DNA of 9,922 bases from CAXQRU01 sp964226685 (lineage in GTDB: Bacteria > Pseudomonadota > Gammaproteobacteria > Pseudomonadales > Cellvibrionaceae): positions 1 to 9,922 of the forward strand of contig CAXQRU010000045.1 of assembly GCA_964226685.1 (NCBI GenBank), in the 5' to 3' direction. The position numbers and the translations under genes are program-made. The notes under the pieces are model-generated. The model was given only the letters and a program-made list of their open reading frames with translations, was not told where the DNA came from and did not search any database. Shown here piece after piece: positions 1 to 5,547 of the stretch. Position 1 is the stretch's first letter. Each line of letters opens with the position of its first letter.

Positions 1-32
1 TATTACCAATCCTTTTTTTTGGCACAAAAAAT

Positions 33-69
33 AACCAAAAATTTATTTTTTACGCCATACATTTTGGTT
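33..69. repeat. AT-rich inverted repeat in the left-end leader
   Basis: The arms AACCAAAA (33-40) and TTTTGGTT (62-69) are perfect inverted copies separated by 21 nt, within very AT-rich DNA that precedes the first gene. The right arm runs into TTATTACTTTTT, so it could be the weak terminator of a gene lying left of the window. The stem has only two G-C pairs and the loop is long, so this is a tentative call. No convincing promoter was seen in 1-159. A TTGACC at 114-119 has no good -10 partner. Confidence 0.25.
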
Positions 70-159
70 TTATTACTTTTTAGATTAAGGCCTAGCTAGC
101 TGCCTCAATGAGCTTGACCTAAGGTTAAATCAAGGCGCAATAGTTAACATAGAGGCGAT

Positions 160-582
160 ATGAAAGAAGTTTTAATGACGCTTTTATTATGGATCAATCA
201 GCAAACGGGGCTTACGTTTAACGAGCATCAACTTCCTGACGTTCAACAAGTTCCAAATTCTCAGTTGGCATTAATTATGTTCAGTGGTGATATTCCCATC
301 GGATACAATGAAGATCGTCTGCTGGGTTTATACGATCATGACCGAGGTATTATTTATATTTCAGATGGCATCGATTTAGACTCCACTTATGGCAAGTCTG
401 TCGTATTGCACGAGTTAGTGCATCATCTACAATTTGTGCACAAGCAAAATGAAAAAGTGACCTGTCGAAAGTCTCTCGAACGTTTGGCCTATGAGCTTCA
501 ACACCAATATTTACTTGAGCATGGTGAAAAAGCCGCTTTTTCTTTAAGGCATATCGAGCTAAAAAGCCAATGTGCCGCTTGA
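160..582 (+). CDS. Small HExxH zinc-metallopeptidase-like protein (resembles DUF6647)
   Basis: This 140-residue protein carries a clear HELVHH motif at residues 84-88, the HExxH zinc site in which two His bind zinc and Glu activates water. Downstream, SLERLAYELQ (105-114) supplies E107 or E112 as a plausible third zinc ligand, about 19-24 residues after the second His, which is a gluzincin-like layout. From memory the protein resembles the small DUF6647 family, for which no substrate is known. No clear signal peptide is present: the N-terminus MKEVLMTLLLWINQQ is short and interrupted by polar residues, so a cytoplasmic location is likely but not certain. The ATG is supported by GAGG at 152-155 with 4-nt spacing. 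The stop codon is directly adjacent to the stop codon of the convergent histidine kinase gene. Proteolytic activity is inferred from the motif only. Confidence 0.8.
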   Translation: MKEVLMTLLLWINQQTGLTFNEHQLPDVQQVPNSQLALIMFSGDIPIGYNEDRLLGLYDHDRGIIYISDGIDLDSTYGKSVVLHELVHHLQFVHKQNEKVTCRKSLERLAYELQHQYLLEHGEKAAFSLRHIELKSQCAA

Positions 583-2046
583 TCACGCTAAGACTAAGCC
601 AAAACTAAAGCGTGTACCTTGATTGGGTTTAGCTTTGACTGAAATCTCTGAGCCGTGCAGCTCCAAAATATGTTTCACAATTGCTAACCCCAAACCCGTC
701 CCGCGTTTGGTGTCTGGTATCGAATGGCTTGAGTAGTAGGCATCAAATATATATGGTAAATCTTGCTCTTTAATGCCTACACCTGAGTCGGCAACCGATA
801 CCATCACTTTTTCTGATTCGCAATTTAGTTGTATGGTTACGCTGCCTCCTTTGGGGGTAAAGCGCAAAGCGTTATCGATAAGATTTTGTAATACTCTCTG
901 CATTAGGCCAATGTCAGCGGTGACTTTATATGGTTGTTCTTCTGCCTTAATATTTATGGCAATGGACTTTTTTTCCGCATCCAGCTCAAAATCTTGTACC
1001 ACATCATAAGTTAACTCTAGTAATGAAAATGGCTCAGGCTCCAGGGTTACTTGTCTAGCTTCAAGTTTTGACAAATCAAATAATTCGGACACAAGCACCG
1101 ATAATCGACGTGAGTTGCGATGAGCAATGGTTAAGTATTTTTTCTGTTCTTGCTCGCTGATTTGTTTCCTTTTCAGCAGCAAGGCTTCTATATAACCTTG
1201 CATAGAGGCCAATGGTGTTCTTAAATCATGGGATATGTTGGAGATTAGCTCTTTTCGCAAACGATTATTTTCCTGAAGATGATTGAATTGTTTTAGAATG
1301 CGATCTTTCATGATGTAAAAGCTTTGCTTTAATGATGGAATTTCTGAGAGGGTTGGTATTTGTGGCTCTCTCATGCAATCTGATTGTTGAAATGCTTGCA
1401 TATCGGATGATAGCTGCCTGAGTGGTTTTGTTATTCGTCTAAGTAGCAGCAGACTAATCAATAGAGATAAAATTACAATAAAGATAGCGGCGGCAATAAC
1501 TAGCTTTATTATGTAACTTTTTTGTACCTGTTCAGATATCGTAGCATTTAGTTCGCTATTGAGTAATACATATAAGTATCCCAATAGTTTTTTATCTTTC
1601 ATGATTGGAGCTGCAGAAAAAATTCTTTTTTCAATCGGATCTCTAGGGTTATCTCCTACAATCACTTCAGCGCGTTCATTGCTTAGCAGTTGTCTTTTTA
1701 TTGGACTGATATTAACTTCATTTAATTTGACATCATTACTCGGTAGGGCATGACCTAGCACCTCACCCTGTGAGTCGAGTAAATACACTTCAACCAATGG
1801 GTTTATCGCCATAGTTTGTTCAGCCATCTTTTTTAATGCGTCTTGGTTGACGAGTCCTTCTTCTATTAAAGGGCTGTATTGATGGTCAATAATGTATTGC
1901 GCTAAGTTTTGGTGAAGCCGTTGAGTTGCCTCATTATGATAATTTTCGTTGGTCCAAAAAATTAAGCCAGTGAAACTCACTGCCAGAAAAACCACGATGC
2001 TTAATACCATCAAGGTTAGTTGAATATGTAGAGGGATGCTTTTCAT
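583..2046 (-). CDS. Membrane sensor histidine kinase (HAMP, HisKA, HATPase)
   Basis: The 487-residue protein is a canonical two-component sensor. Residues about 10-31 form TM1, 32-178 a periplasmic sensor region, 180-203 TM2, then a HAMP linker. The H box is NISHDLRTPL with the phospho-acceptor His at 273. The N box is NLIDNALRF (Asn 392), G1 is DSGVG from 420, and G2 is GTGLGLA at 449-455. All catalytic elements look intact, so an active kinase is expected. The sensor segment (VEVYLLDSQGEVLG followed by FSAAPI and GYLYVLL) suggests a Cache/PAS-like fold, but the ligand is unknown. The chosen ATG at 2046 lies 4 nt after the regulator's stop, which fits translational coupling. A TTG at 2079 would add 11 residues and overlap the regulator gene, and its GGGGC is too close to serve it. 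Its partner is the adjacent response regulator. The gene converges with the HExxH gene with no spacer. Confidence 0.95.
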   Translation of the reverse strand: MKSIPLHIQLTLMVLSIVVFLAVSFTGLIFWTNENYHNEATQRLHQNLAQYIIDHQYSPLIEEGLVNQDALKKMAEQTMAINPLVEVYLLDSQGEVLGHALPSNDVKLNEVNISPIKRQLLSNERAEVIVGDNPRDPIEKRIFSAAPIMKDKKLLGYLYVLLNSELNATISEQVQKSYIIKLVIAAAIFIVILSLLISLLLLRRITKPLRQLSSDMQAFQQSDCMREPQIPTLSEIPSLKQSFYIMKDRILKQFNHLQENNRLRKELISNISHDLRTPLASMQGYIEALLLKRKQISEQEQKKYLTIAHRNSRRLSVLVSELFDLSKLEARQVTLEPEPFSLLELTYDVVQDFELDAEKKSIAINIKAEEQPYKVTADIGLMQRVLQNLIDNALRFTPKGGSVTIQLNCESEKVMVSVADSGVGIKEQDLPYIFDAYYSSHSIPDTKRGTGLGLAIVKHILELHGSEISVKAKPNQGTRFSFGLVLA

Positions 2047-2050
2047 CGTA

Positions 2051-2743
2051 TTATTCGCAGGCTGAAAATCGGTAACCAACGCCCCAAATGGTATGAATAT
2101 ATTCTCTACCAGATATTTTTTGTAATTTTCCTCTTAAGCGATTGATGTGTGAATTAACGGTGTGTTCATAACCTTGATGATAACCCCAGACTTGATCGAG
2201 CAAATCACTTCGACTAAATGCCACTTCGGGATTTTCAGCAAAATAACATAGCAGTTCATATTCCTTTGCGGTCAGATCGACATCCATATTATTGATACTC
2301 ACCGTTCGATGCCTTTTATTAATTTCTAAATTACCATGCTTTATCGTTAGCGAGCTTTGTTGAACCACTTTTTCCATTTGTGTACGGCGCAACAAGGCTC
2401 TAACTCTAGCTTTTAATTCTAATGCTGAAAAGGGTTTTATGAGGTAATCGTCCGCACCGATTTCAAGCCCTAATACTCGATCTAATTCTGTGGATCTGGC
2501 GGTAAGCATAATAATGGGCACACGAATGCCTTGATTGCGAATATTTCGACAGACGTCGATGCCGTCCATTCCAGGCAAATGCAAATCGAGGATCACCGCA
2601 TCCCAGTTTTCAGTTTCAACTTTTTTCAAGCCGCCAGTACCGGTTTCGACCTGAGTCACACTCCCTAAATCTTGTAAATGCAGGGCAATTAATTCTGAAA
2701 TGTCTTGTTCATCTTCTATGACTAGAAGTTTCGCACCATTCAT
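2051..2743 (-). CDS. OmpR/PhoB-family response regulator
   Basis: The 230-residue protein has an N-terminal receiver domain (about 5-115) and a C-terminal winged-helix DNA-binding domain (about 130-228). Numbered from the ATG, the phospho-acceptor is D53 in VILDLHLPGMDG, the acidic pocket is E10/D11 (VIEDE), the switch Thr is T81 (MLTAR), and the conserved Lys is K103 (LIKPF). The effector domain shows LTAKEYELL and the closing GVGYRF motif typical of the family. ATG 2743 is preferred because GGAG at 2753-2750 lies 6 nt upstream. A TTG at 2755 would add four residues but overlaps that same Shine-Dalgarno. Stop and kinase start are separated by 4 nt. The upstream gap to the spondin lipoprotein gene is filled by a terminator hairpin, so expression probably depends on readthrough or on a promoter inside the upstream gene. 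Its likely targets include the spondin promoter (inferred). Confidence 0.96.
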   Translation of the reverse strand: MNGAKLLVIEDEQDISELIALHLQDLGSVTQVETGTGGLKKVETENWDAVILDLHLPGMDGIDVCRNIRNQGIRVPIIMLTARSTELDRVLGLEIGADDYLIKPFSALELKARVRALLRRTQMEKVVQQSSLTIKHGNLEINKRHRTVSINNMDVDLTAKEYELLCYFAENPEVAFSRSDLLDQVWGYHQGYEHTVNSHINRLRGKLQKISGREYIHTIWGVGYRFSACE

Positions 2744-2749
2744 TTTATT

Positions 2750-2753
2750 CTCC
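2750..2753 (-). promoter_or_regulatory. Shine-Dalgarno site deciding the response regulator start
   Basis: GGAG reads on the minus strand 6 nt before ATG 2743, an ideal spacing. It rules out the in-frame TTG at 2755, which overlaps this site. The site begins about 8 nt after the terminator stem at 2762-2781, so folding of the hairpin region and ribosome loading may influence each other. Confidence 0.75.
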
Positions 2754-2754
2754 A

Positions 2755-2781
2755 AAGAAAAAAGAAGGCCGAAGCCTTCTT
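2755..2781 (-). terminator. Intrinsic terminator with C(UUCG)G tetraloop between spondin and regulator genes
   Basis: On the minus strand, AAGAAGGC (2781-2774) and GCCTTCTT (2769-2762) form a perfect 8-bp stem around the loop TTCG (2773-2770). This gives the very stable C(UUCG)G closure. The stem is followed by a T-rich run (TTTTCTT). It starts 2 nt after the stop codon of the spondin lipoprotein gene and ends just before the regulator's Shine-Dalgarno. It should end most transcripts from the spondin promoter or stabilise their 3' ends, letting a minor fraction continue into the regulator and kinase genes. The hairpin is seen directly; its strength and leakiness are inferred. Confidence 0.85.
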
Positions 2782-2783
2782 GG

Positions 2784-3494
2784 TTACTTGGTACGACTGA
2801 CTGTAATCATTGCCGTAGGATTATCCCAACGATGCAATTGAGTTAAGGCGGAATCAGTTAAGCCATCGTCTTGAGTGACCACACCGGCATGCACATAAAT
2901 TGCATCGCGCACATCATCTCTAACTGGATTAAAGCCTTCGCCTCCAGCAGCAGGGCCAGGGACGGTTGCTAGTGATTCCGTATTGGCTTCGGTGCCCGCA
3001 TCATAAGAGATGATTCGATAAGAGACAGACTCACCGATTTCTAGACTTGAAATATCCGCCGCATTCAATGCGGTAATTGCATCATTAGTGTTGCCAAGCA
3101 TAGACAAGACCGACAGTGATAAAGTTCCTGAGGCTGGACTGCTAATGATAATGCTATCGCTATTACCTGGGCGAATGACTCCGTTACCTCTCTGTGTTGT
3201 AAAAACATGACTATCCGCTTCGGCTGAGGCCAACAACGCGGAGTTATCGCCCGCTTCTGCGATGCGCTCAATATCCGTAGAGACACTTTCACCTAATGTA
3301 AACGCTCGCCAATCTTGGTTGTGTAATATCACCGACATGGGTGATAAAGGTTGGCCTGCGGTAAGATTAGTCATCGAAATTTGGTATTCATTGTTCACAG
3401 GCTCTTCAACAGTGCCACCCGAGTTACCGCCACACGCTGTTAAGACCAGTGCGATCAAAACACTACCGATATATTTAATATTGGATTTTTTCAT
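2784..3494 (-). CDS. Spondin_N-domain outer-membrane lipoprotein
   Basis: The 236-residue protein begins with a type II signal peptide ending in the lipobox LVLTAC, so C21 would be lipidated after cleavage by Lsp. The next residues are Gly-Gly-Asn. With no Asp at +2, Lol sorting to the outer membrane is expected. A short linker (22-36) leads to a bacterial spondin_N-type domain, with landmarks NLTAGQPLSP (43-52), AEAGD (79-83), YDAGTEAN (164-171), YVHAG (200-204) and LHRWDNP (220-226). The same landmarks recur in the gene just upstream, so the two are tandem paralogues. Spondin_N is a C2-like fold known from F-spondin. Its bacterial role is unknown, with surface adhesion or matrix binding as guesses. 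The ATG is preceded by GGAGG at 3508-3504, 9 nt away. An 18-bp gap to the upstream paralogue implies co-transcription, and a strong terminator follows directly. Confidence 0.88.
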   Translation of the reverse strand: MKKSNIKYIGSVLIALVLTACGGNSGGTVEEPVNNEYQISMTNLTAGQPLSPMSVILHNQDWRAFTLGESVSTDIERIAEAGDNSALLASAEADSHVFTTQRGNGVIRPGNSDSIIISSPASGTLSLSVLSMLGNTNDAITALNAADISSLEIGESVSYRIISYDAGTEANTESLATVPGPAAGGEGFNPVRDDVRDAIYVHAGVVTQDDGLTDSALTQLHRWDNPTAMITVSRTK

Positions 3495-3512
3495 TGCACA
3501 TTGCCTCCGGAA

Positions 3513-4220
3513 CTAGCGTACAGTAATAATGATTTTTGCAACTGGGTTTAACCATCGATGCAAAGTACTATCGATATCGCTGATGCCACCTGTGCTATCC
3601 GTATCACCCAATACGCCACGATGAATATGCACAAAACCTTCAACGGTTGCCGCCACACCCGTGCCACCGGTTCCTGAGTCTGCATCGACTGGCCCAGGAG
3701 CAGGAAAGCCGGGCTCGCCTGGGGCACCACTGCCTCGAATTTCATCGTTTGCTTCGGTACCGGCATCATAGGCATTTAAATAATACGTGTAGGTGCCAGG
3801 TTCTGTTGGTATGGTGATACTGTTGGCGGCAATAAAGCCATCATTGGTGGGTAACATCATCGCAACGATAGATAGTTGAGTATTGGCTGTTGCACCATCG
3901 GTATTTAACGAAGTCACTGTTGATGAACCTGGGGCTAACAGGCCACCGGCTGGATTATTACTTTGAGTCGCGCCGATCGCATCTAAGTCGGCCGACAAAC
4001 CCGAAATGTCGCCGCCCTCGGCCATGGCTTGTAGATTCACCGATGCAATAGTGCCCGATGTAAATAAACTGGTATTTTCAGGGTGTGCAGCGACGAGCAA
4101 CGGGGTAAAATAAATCCCTCGGGTCACATTTTCGATTTCAACATCAAAATCAGCAGCCATTGAGGGCATGGAGATACCCGCTGCAATGAGTAGTGATAAT
4201 ACTTTTGTGTAAATTTTCAT
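3513..4220 (-). CDS. Spondin_N-domain exported protein
   Basis: The 235-residue product has a Sec signal peptide (residues 1-22, hydrophobic core VLSLLIAAGI, cleavage after SMA), so it is periplasmic or secreted and not membrane anchored. The mature part matches bacterial spondin_N proteins: NVTRG (31-35), AEGGD (67-71), LPTND (123-127), YDAGTEAND (151-159), FVHIHRG (196-202) and LHRWLNPVAK (220-229). Residues about 163-190 form a Gly/Pro/Asp-rich loop longer than in the lipoprotein paralogue. It is the first gene of the cassette and is probably the most strongly expressed. ATG 4220 is chosen because GAG at 4230-4228 lies 7 nt upstream. A TTG at 4232 would add four residues but overlaps that site. 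Promoter and operator candidates lie at 4253-4313. The domain call is from motif recall, and the function (adhesion, ligand or calcium binding) is unproven. Confidence 0.87.
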   Translation of the reverse strand: MKIYTKVLSLLIAAGISMPSMAADFDVEIENVTRGIYFTPLLVAAHPENTSLFTSGTIASVNLQAMAEGGDISGLSADLDAIGATQSNNPAGGLLAPGSSTVTSLNTDGATANTQLSIVAMMLPTNDGFIAANSITIPTEPGTYTYYLNAYDAGTEANDEIRGSGAPGEPGFPAPGPVDADSGTGGTGVAATVEGFVHIHRGVLGDTDSTGGISDIDSTLHRWLNPVAKIIITVR

Positions 4221-4252
4221 GGCCTTTCTCAAGTCGGTTAATATCCGCTTCG

Positions 4253-4258
4253 AGTATA
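4253..4258 (-). promoter_or_regulatory. Candidate -10 box for the spondin/two-component cassette
   Basis: TATACT reads on the minus strand 32 bp before the first spondin start codon. The position 17 bp further upstream (4276-4281) reads AGGATT, a poor -35. A weak -35 next to a tandem operator is usual for promoters that need an OmpR/PhoB-type activator. Start-site mapping would settle it. Confidence 0.45.
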
Positions 4259-4280
4259 AGGAGTGGCTAGGGCCAAATCC

Positions 4281-4313
4281 TCACAGAAGTATCACAAGGT
4301 ATTCACTTTTTTA
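4281..4313. promoter_or_regulatory. Three TCAC(A) motifs at exact 11-bp spacing, candidate response-regulator operator
   Basis: TCACA starts at 4281 and 4292, and TCAC at 4303, each one DNA turn apart. On the minus strand this reads GTGA three times with 7-nt spacers. OmpR/PhoB-family regulators bind as head-to-tail dimers to direct repeats with about 11-bp period, so the cassette's own regulator is the natural candidate. The array abuts the weak -35 of the spondin promoter and also lies upstream of the divergent gene at 4372, so it could control both. Only the 4-5 core bases are conserved between copies, which limits confidence. Confidence 0.5.
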
Positions 4314-4342
4314 TTGAGTTGTTATTATGAATACTTGATATC
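4314..4342 (+). promoter_or_regulatory. Weak candidate promoter for the Trp-rich gene
   Basis: TTGAGT (4314-4319) is followed after 17 bp by GATATC (4337-4342). The -35 is reasonable and the -10 is poor. It starts directly after the third TCAC repeat, so a regulator bound there would touch both divergent promoters. Confidence 0.3.
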
Positions 4343-4371
4343 ATCATGTCAGTCAATTTAGGTAGGAAACA

Positions 4372-5187
4372 GTGGAAAAGCAATTTGAATGGCCCCCTCT
4401 TAAAATTGAAAAGCAAGCCGTCATTGAATTGCTTAAATGGCCATGGCTATTTAATGTTTCAGCTTGGCCTCCCCACCAATATTCTTGGTCATCCTTAGAT
4501 GAAAGGGCCATAGTCTTATGGGTTGCCACCGCATTTACCTCTCACAAGGATATGAGCAAGTGGTTAGCTAAGCATTGCAAAGGTAAAGTTGAGAACATTC
4601 ACCAAGAGTATATTGATTGGTTAAATCCCGATAAAACATCAACATTACCTCAATCAAATGACGAATTTTCTGATGATGTCATCCCTTTTATTCTAGATTG
4701 CCTTGACCGATCGTTGTTATGGTATGACCCTAGCCCTATTTGGCCAAGCGATTTAAAAGGCGCGGTATATTTTTCAAGGCGTTTATTTATACAATGGAAA
4801 AATACGGGCTATCTTTCTTTTGATGAGAAGACCTCAGCAATGCACTATCTCGATAAGGAACTAGGATGGGATCAGTGGCAGTCACTTCCAAATACTCGCG
4901 TTATTCACTCTATATTAAAGCTACTTTCTTTTATGAGTCAGCTAGGTGATTGCCAGACTATTCGGATTGAGGATTTACTATTTGAGGCAAAGGAGGCTCT
5001 CTTTTGCTCGATAGAAAGTCTTTGGCGATCTAAAACAAATGGGGATTGGGAAGATTTTGATGAAGCCATCGGCGAATATCTTTCTGCCAATTATTTATCA
5101 CATAGGAATGTATACCACCGATTGATTCAATCTGAAACTCATTGGTATCAACACAATCTCTGTCATTCATTAATTCAAAACTTGTAG
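4372..5187 (+). CDS. Tryptophan-rich protein of unknown function
   Basis: I do not recognise this 271-residue protein. It has 16 tryptophans (about 6%, several times the usual share), many followed by Pro or preceded by Leu or Lys: EWPP at 6-9, KWPWL, AWPP, SLLWYDP, PIWPSD, GWDQWQ. No signal peptide, transmembrane segment or catalytic motif is evident, and predicted content is largely helical, so it is probably a soluble cytoplasmic protein. The start is GTG at 4372 with AGGA (4364-4367) 4 nt upstream. No upstream in-frame start fits better. It is transcribed divergently from the spondin cassette across a 151-bp spacer containing the 11-bp repeats, which hints at shared control. Its last 18 bp overlap the end of the convergent small gene. 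Coding character is supported by length and a good ribosome site. Confidence 0.82.
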   Translation: MEKQFEWPPLKIEKQAVIELLKWPWLFNVSAWPPHQYSWSSLDERAIVLWVATAFTSHKDMSKWLAKHCKGKVENIHQEYIDWLNPDKTSTLPQSNDEFSDDVIPFILDCLDRSLLWYDPSPIWPSDLKGAVYFSRRLFIQWKNTGYLSFDEKTSAMHYLDKELGWDQWQSLPNTRVIHSILKLLSFMSQLGDCQTIRIEDLLFEAKEALFCSIESLWRSKTNGDWEDFDEAIGEYLSANYLSHRNVYHRLIQSETHWYQHNLCHSLIQNL

Positions 5188-5436
5188 AATTTGTTCTTCA
5201 AAATTTTCATCGAGTTGAATCAACTCCTTCCGGCCGGAGGGGTATTCCTTGACCATATGACCTGGCTCTTTGAATGCTTTATCGCGATAGTACACAGGAG
5301 CACCTGCGGCAAGATCACACCGCATTGCACTATCGTCTTCTTTTCGAAACTCGGAAAGTAAGCAGTGAAAAAAAATATCTTCTTCATCAGGACTCATTTT
5401 GTCCACATCTTGAAAATTTAATTCACCTTCACGCAT
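5170..5436 (-). CDS. Small acidic protein of unknown function
   Basis: The 88-residue protein is rich in Asp and Glu at its N-terminus (KMSPDEEDIFFHCLLSEF, residues 13-30). It then has LAAGAPVYYRD and a segment ending VKEYPSGRKELIQLD. The latter resembles the short conserved tail (IYY..., KEYPDGR-ELV) seen from memory in small uncharacterised bacterial proteins. There is no signal peptide and no membrane segment. The only Shine-Dalgarno candidate is AAGG, 10 nt before ATG 5436, which is weak. The 3' end overlaps the convergent Trp-rich gene by 18 bp. It lies on the same strand as parB with 111 bp between, but is probably not part of that operon. It may be a small regulator or a partner of other proteins; no function is claimed. 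Confidence 0.68.
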   Translation of the reverse strand: MREGELNFQDVDKMSPDEEDIFFHCLLSEFRKEDDSAMRCDLAAGAPVYYRDKAFKEPGHMVKEYPSGRKELIQLDENFEEQILQVLN

Positions 5437-5454
5437 AAGCTTTTAACCTTGAAA

Positions 5455-5499
5455 ACAGTAATGACTGACACGACCACTACAATAGCTCCACAGTAATGA
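5455..5499. repeat. 10-bp direct repeat in the parB-downstream spacer
   Basis: ACAGTAATGA occurs at 5455-5464 and again at 5490-5499, 35 bp apart start to start, inside the 111-bp gap between parB and the small gene. The second copy is followed by an AT-rich imperfect hairpin (AATGAA 5495-5500, TTCATT 5508-5513). No good intrinsic terminator for parB and no confident promoter for the small gene were found here. The copies could be operator sites or chance. Confidence 0.4.
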
Positions 5500-5547
5500 A
5501 TATTTTTTTCATTGGAAGCACTTCATTTGACCGTTTACTGGTAAAAA

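Noticed and set aside
114..142. TTGACC as -35 for the HExxH gene
   Set aside because: The correctly spaced -10 positions read GCAATA or CAATAG, too far from TATAAT to call a promoter.
434..443. Palindrome TTGTGCACAA
   Set aside because: It lies inside the HExxH gene and encodes ordinary residues just after the zinc motif. There is no second copy and no promoter context.
584..614. Inverted repeat CACGCT / AGCGTG at the end of the kinase gene
   Set aside because: The arms are 6 bp with a 19-nt loop and no T-tract, so it does not qualify as a terminator for either convergent gene.
2044..2079. TTG start giving the histidine kinase 11 extra N-terminal residues
   Set aside because: It overlaps the regulator gene, and GGGGC lies only about 2 nt before it. 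ATG 2046, 4 nt after the regulator stop, fits coupling and puts TM1 near the N-terminus.
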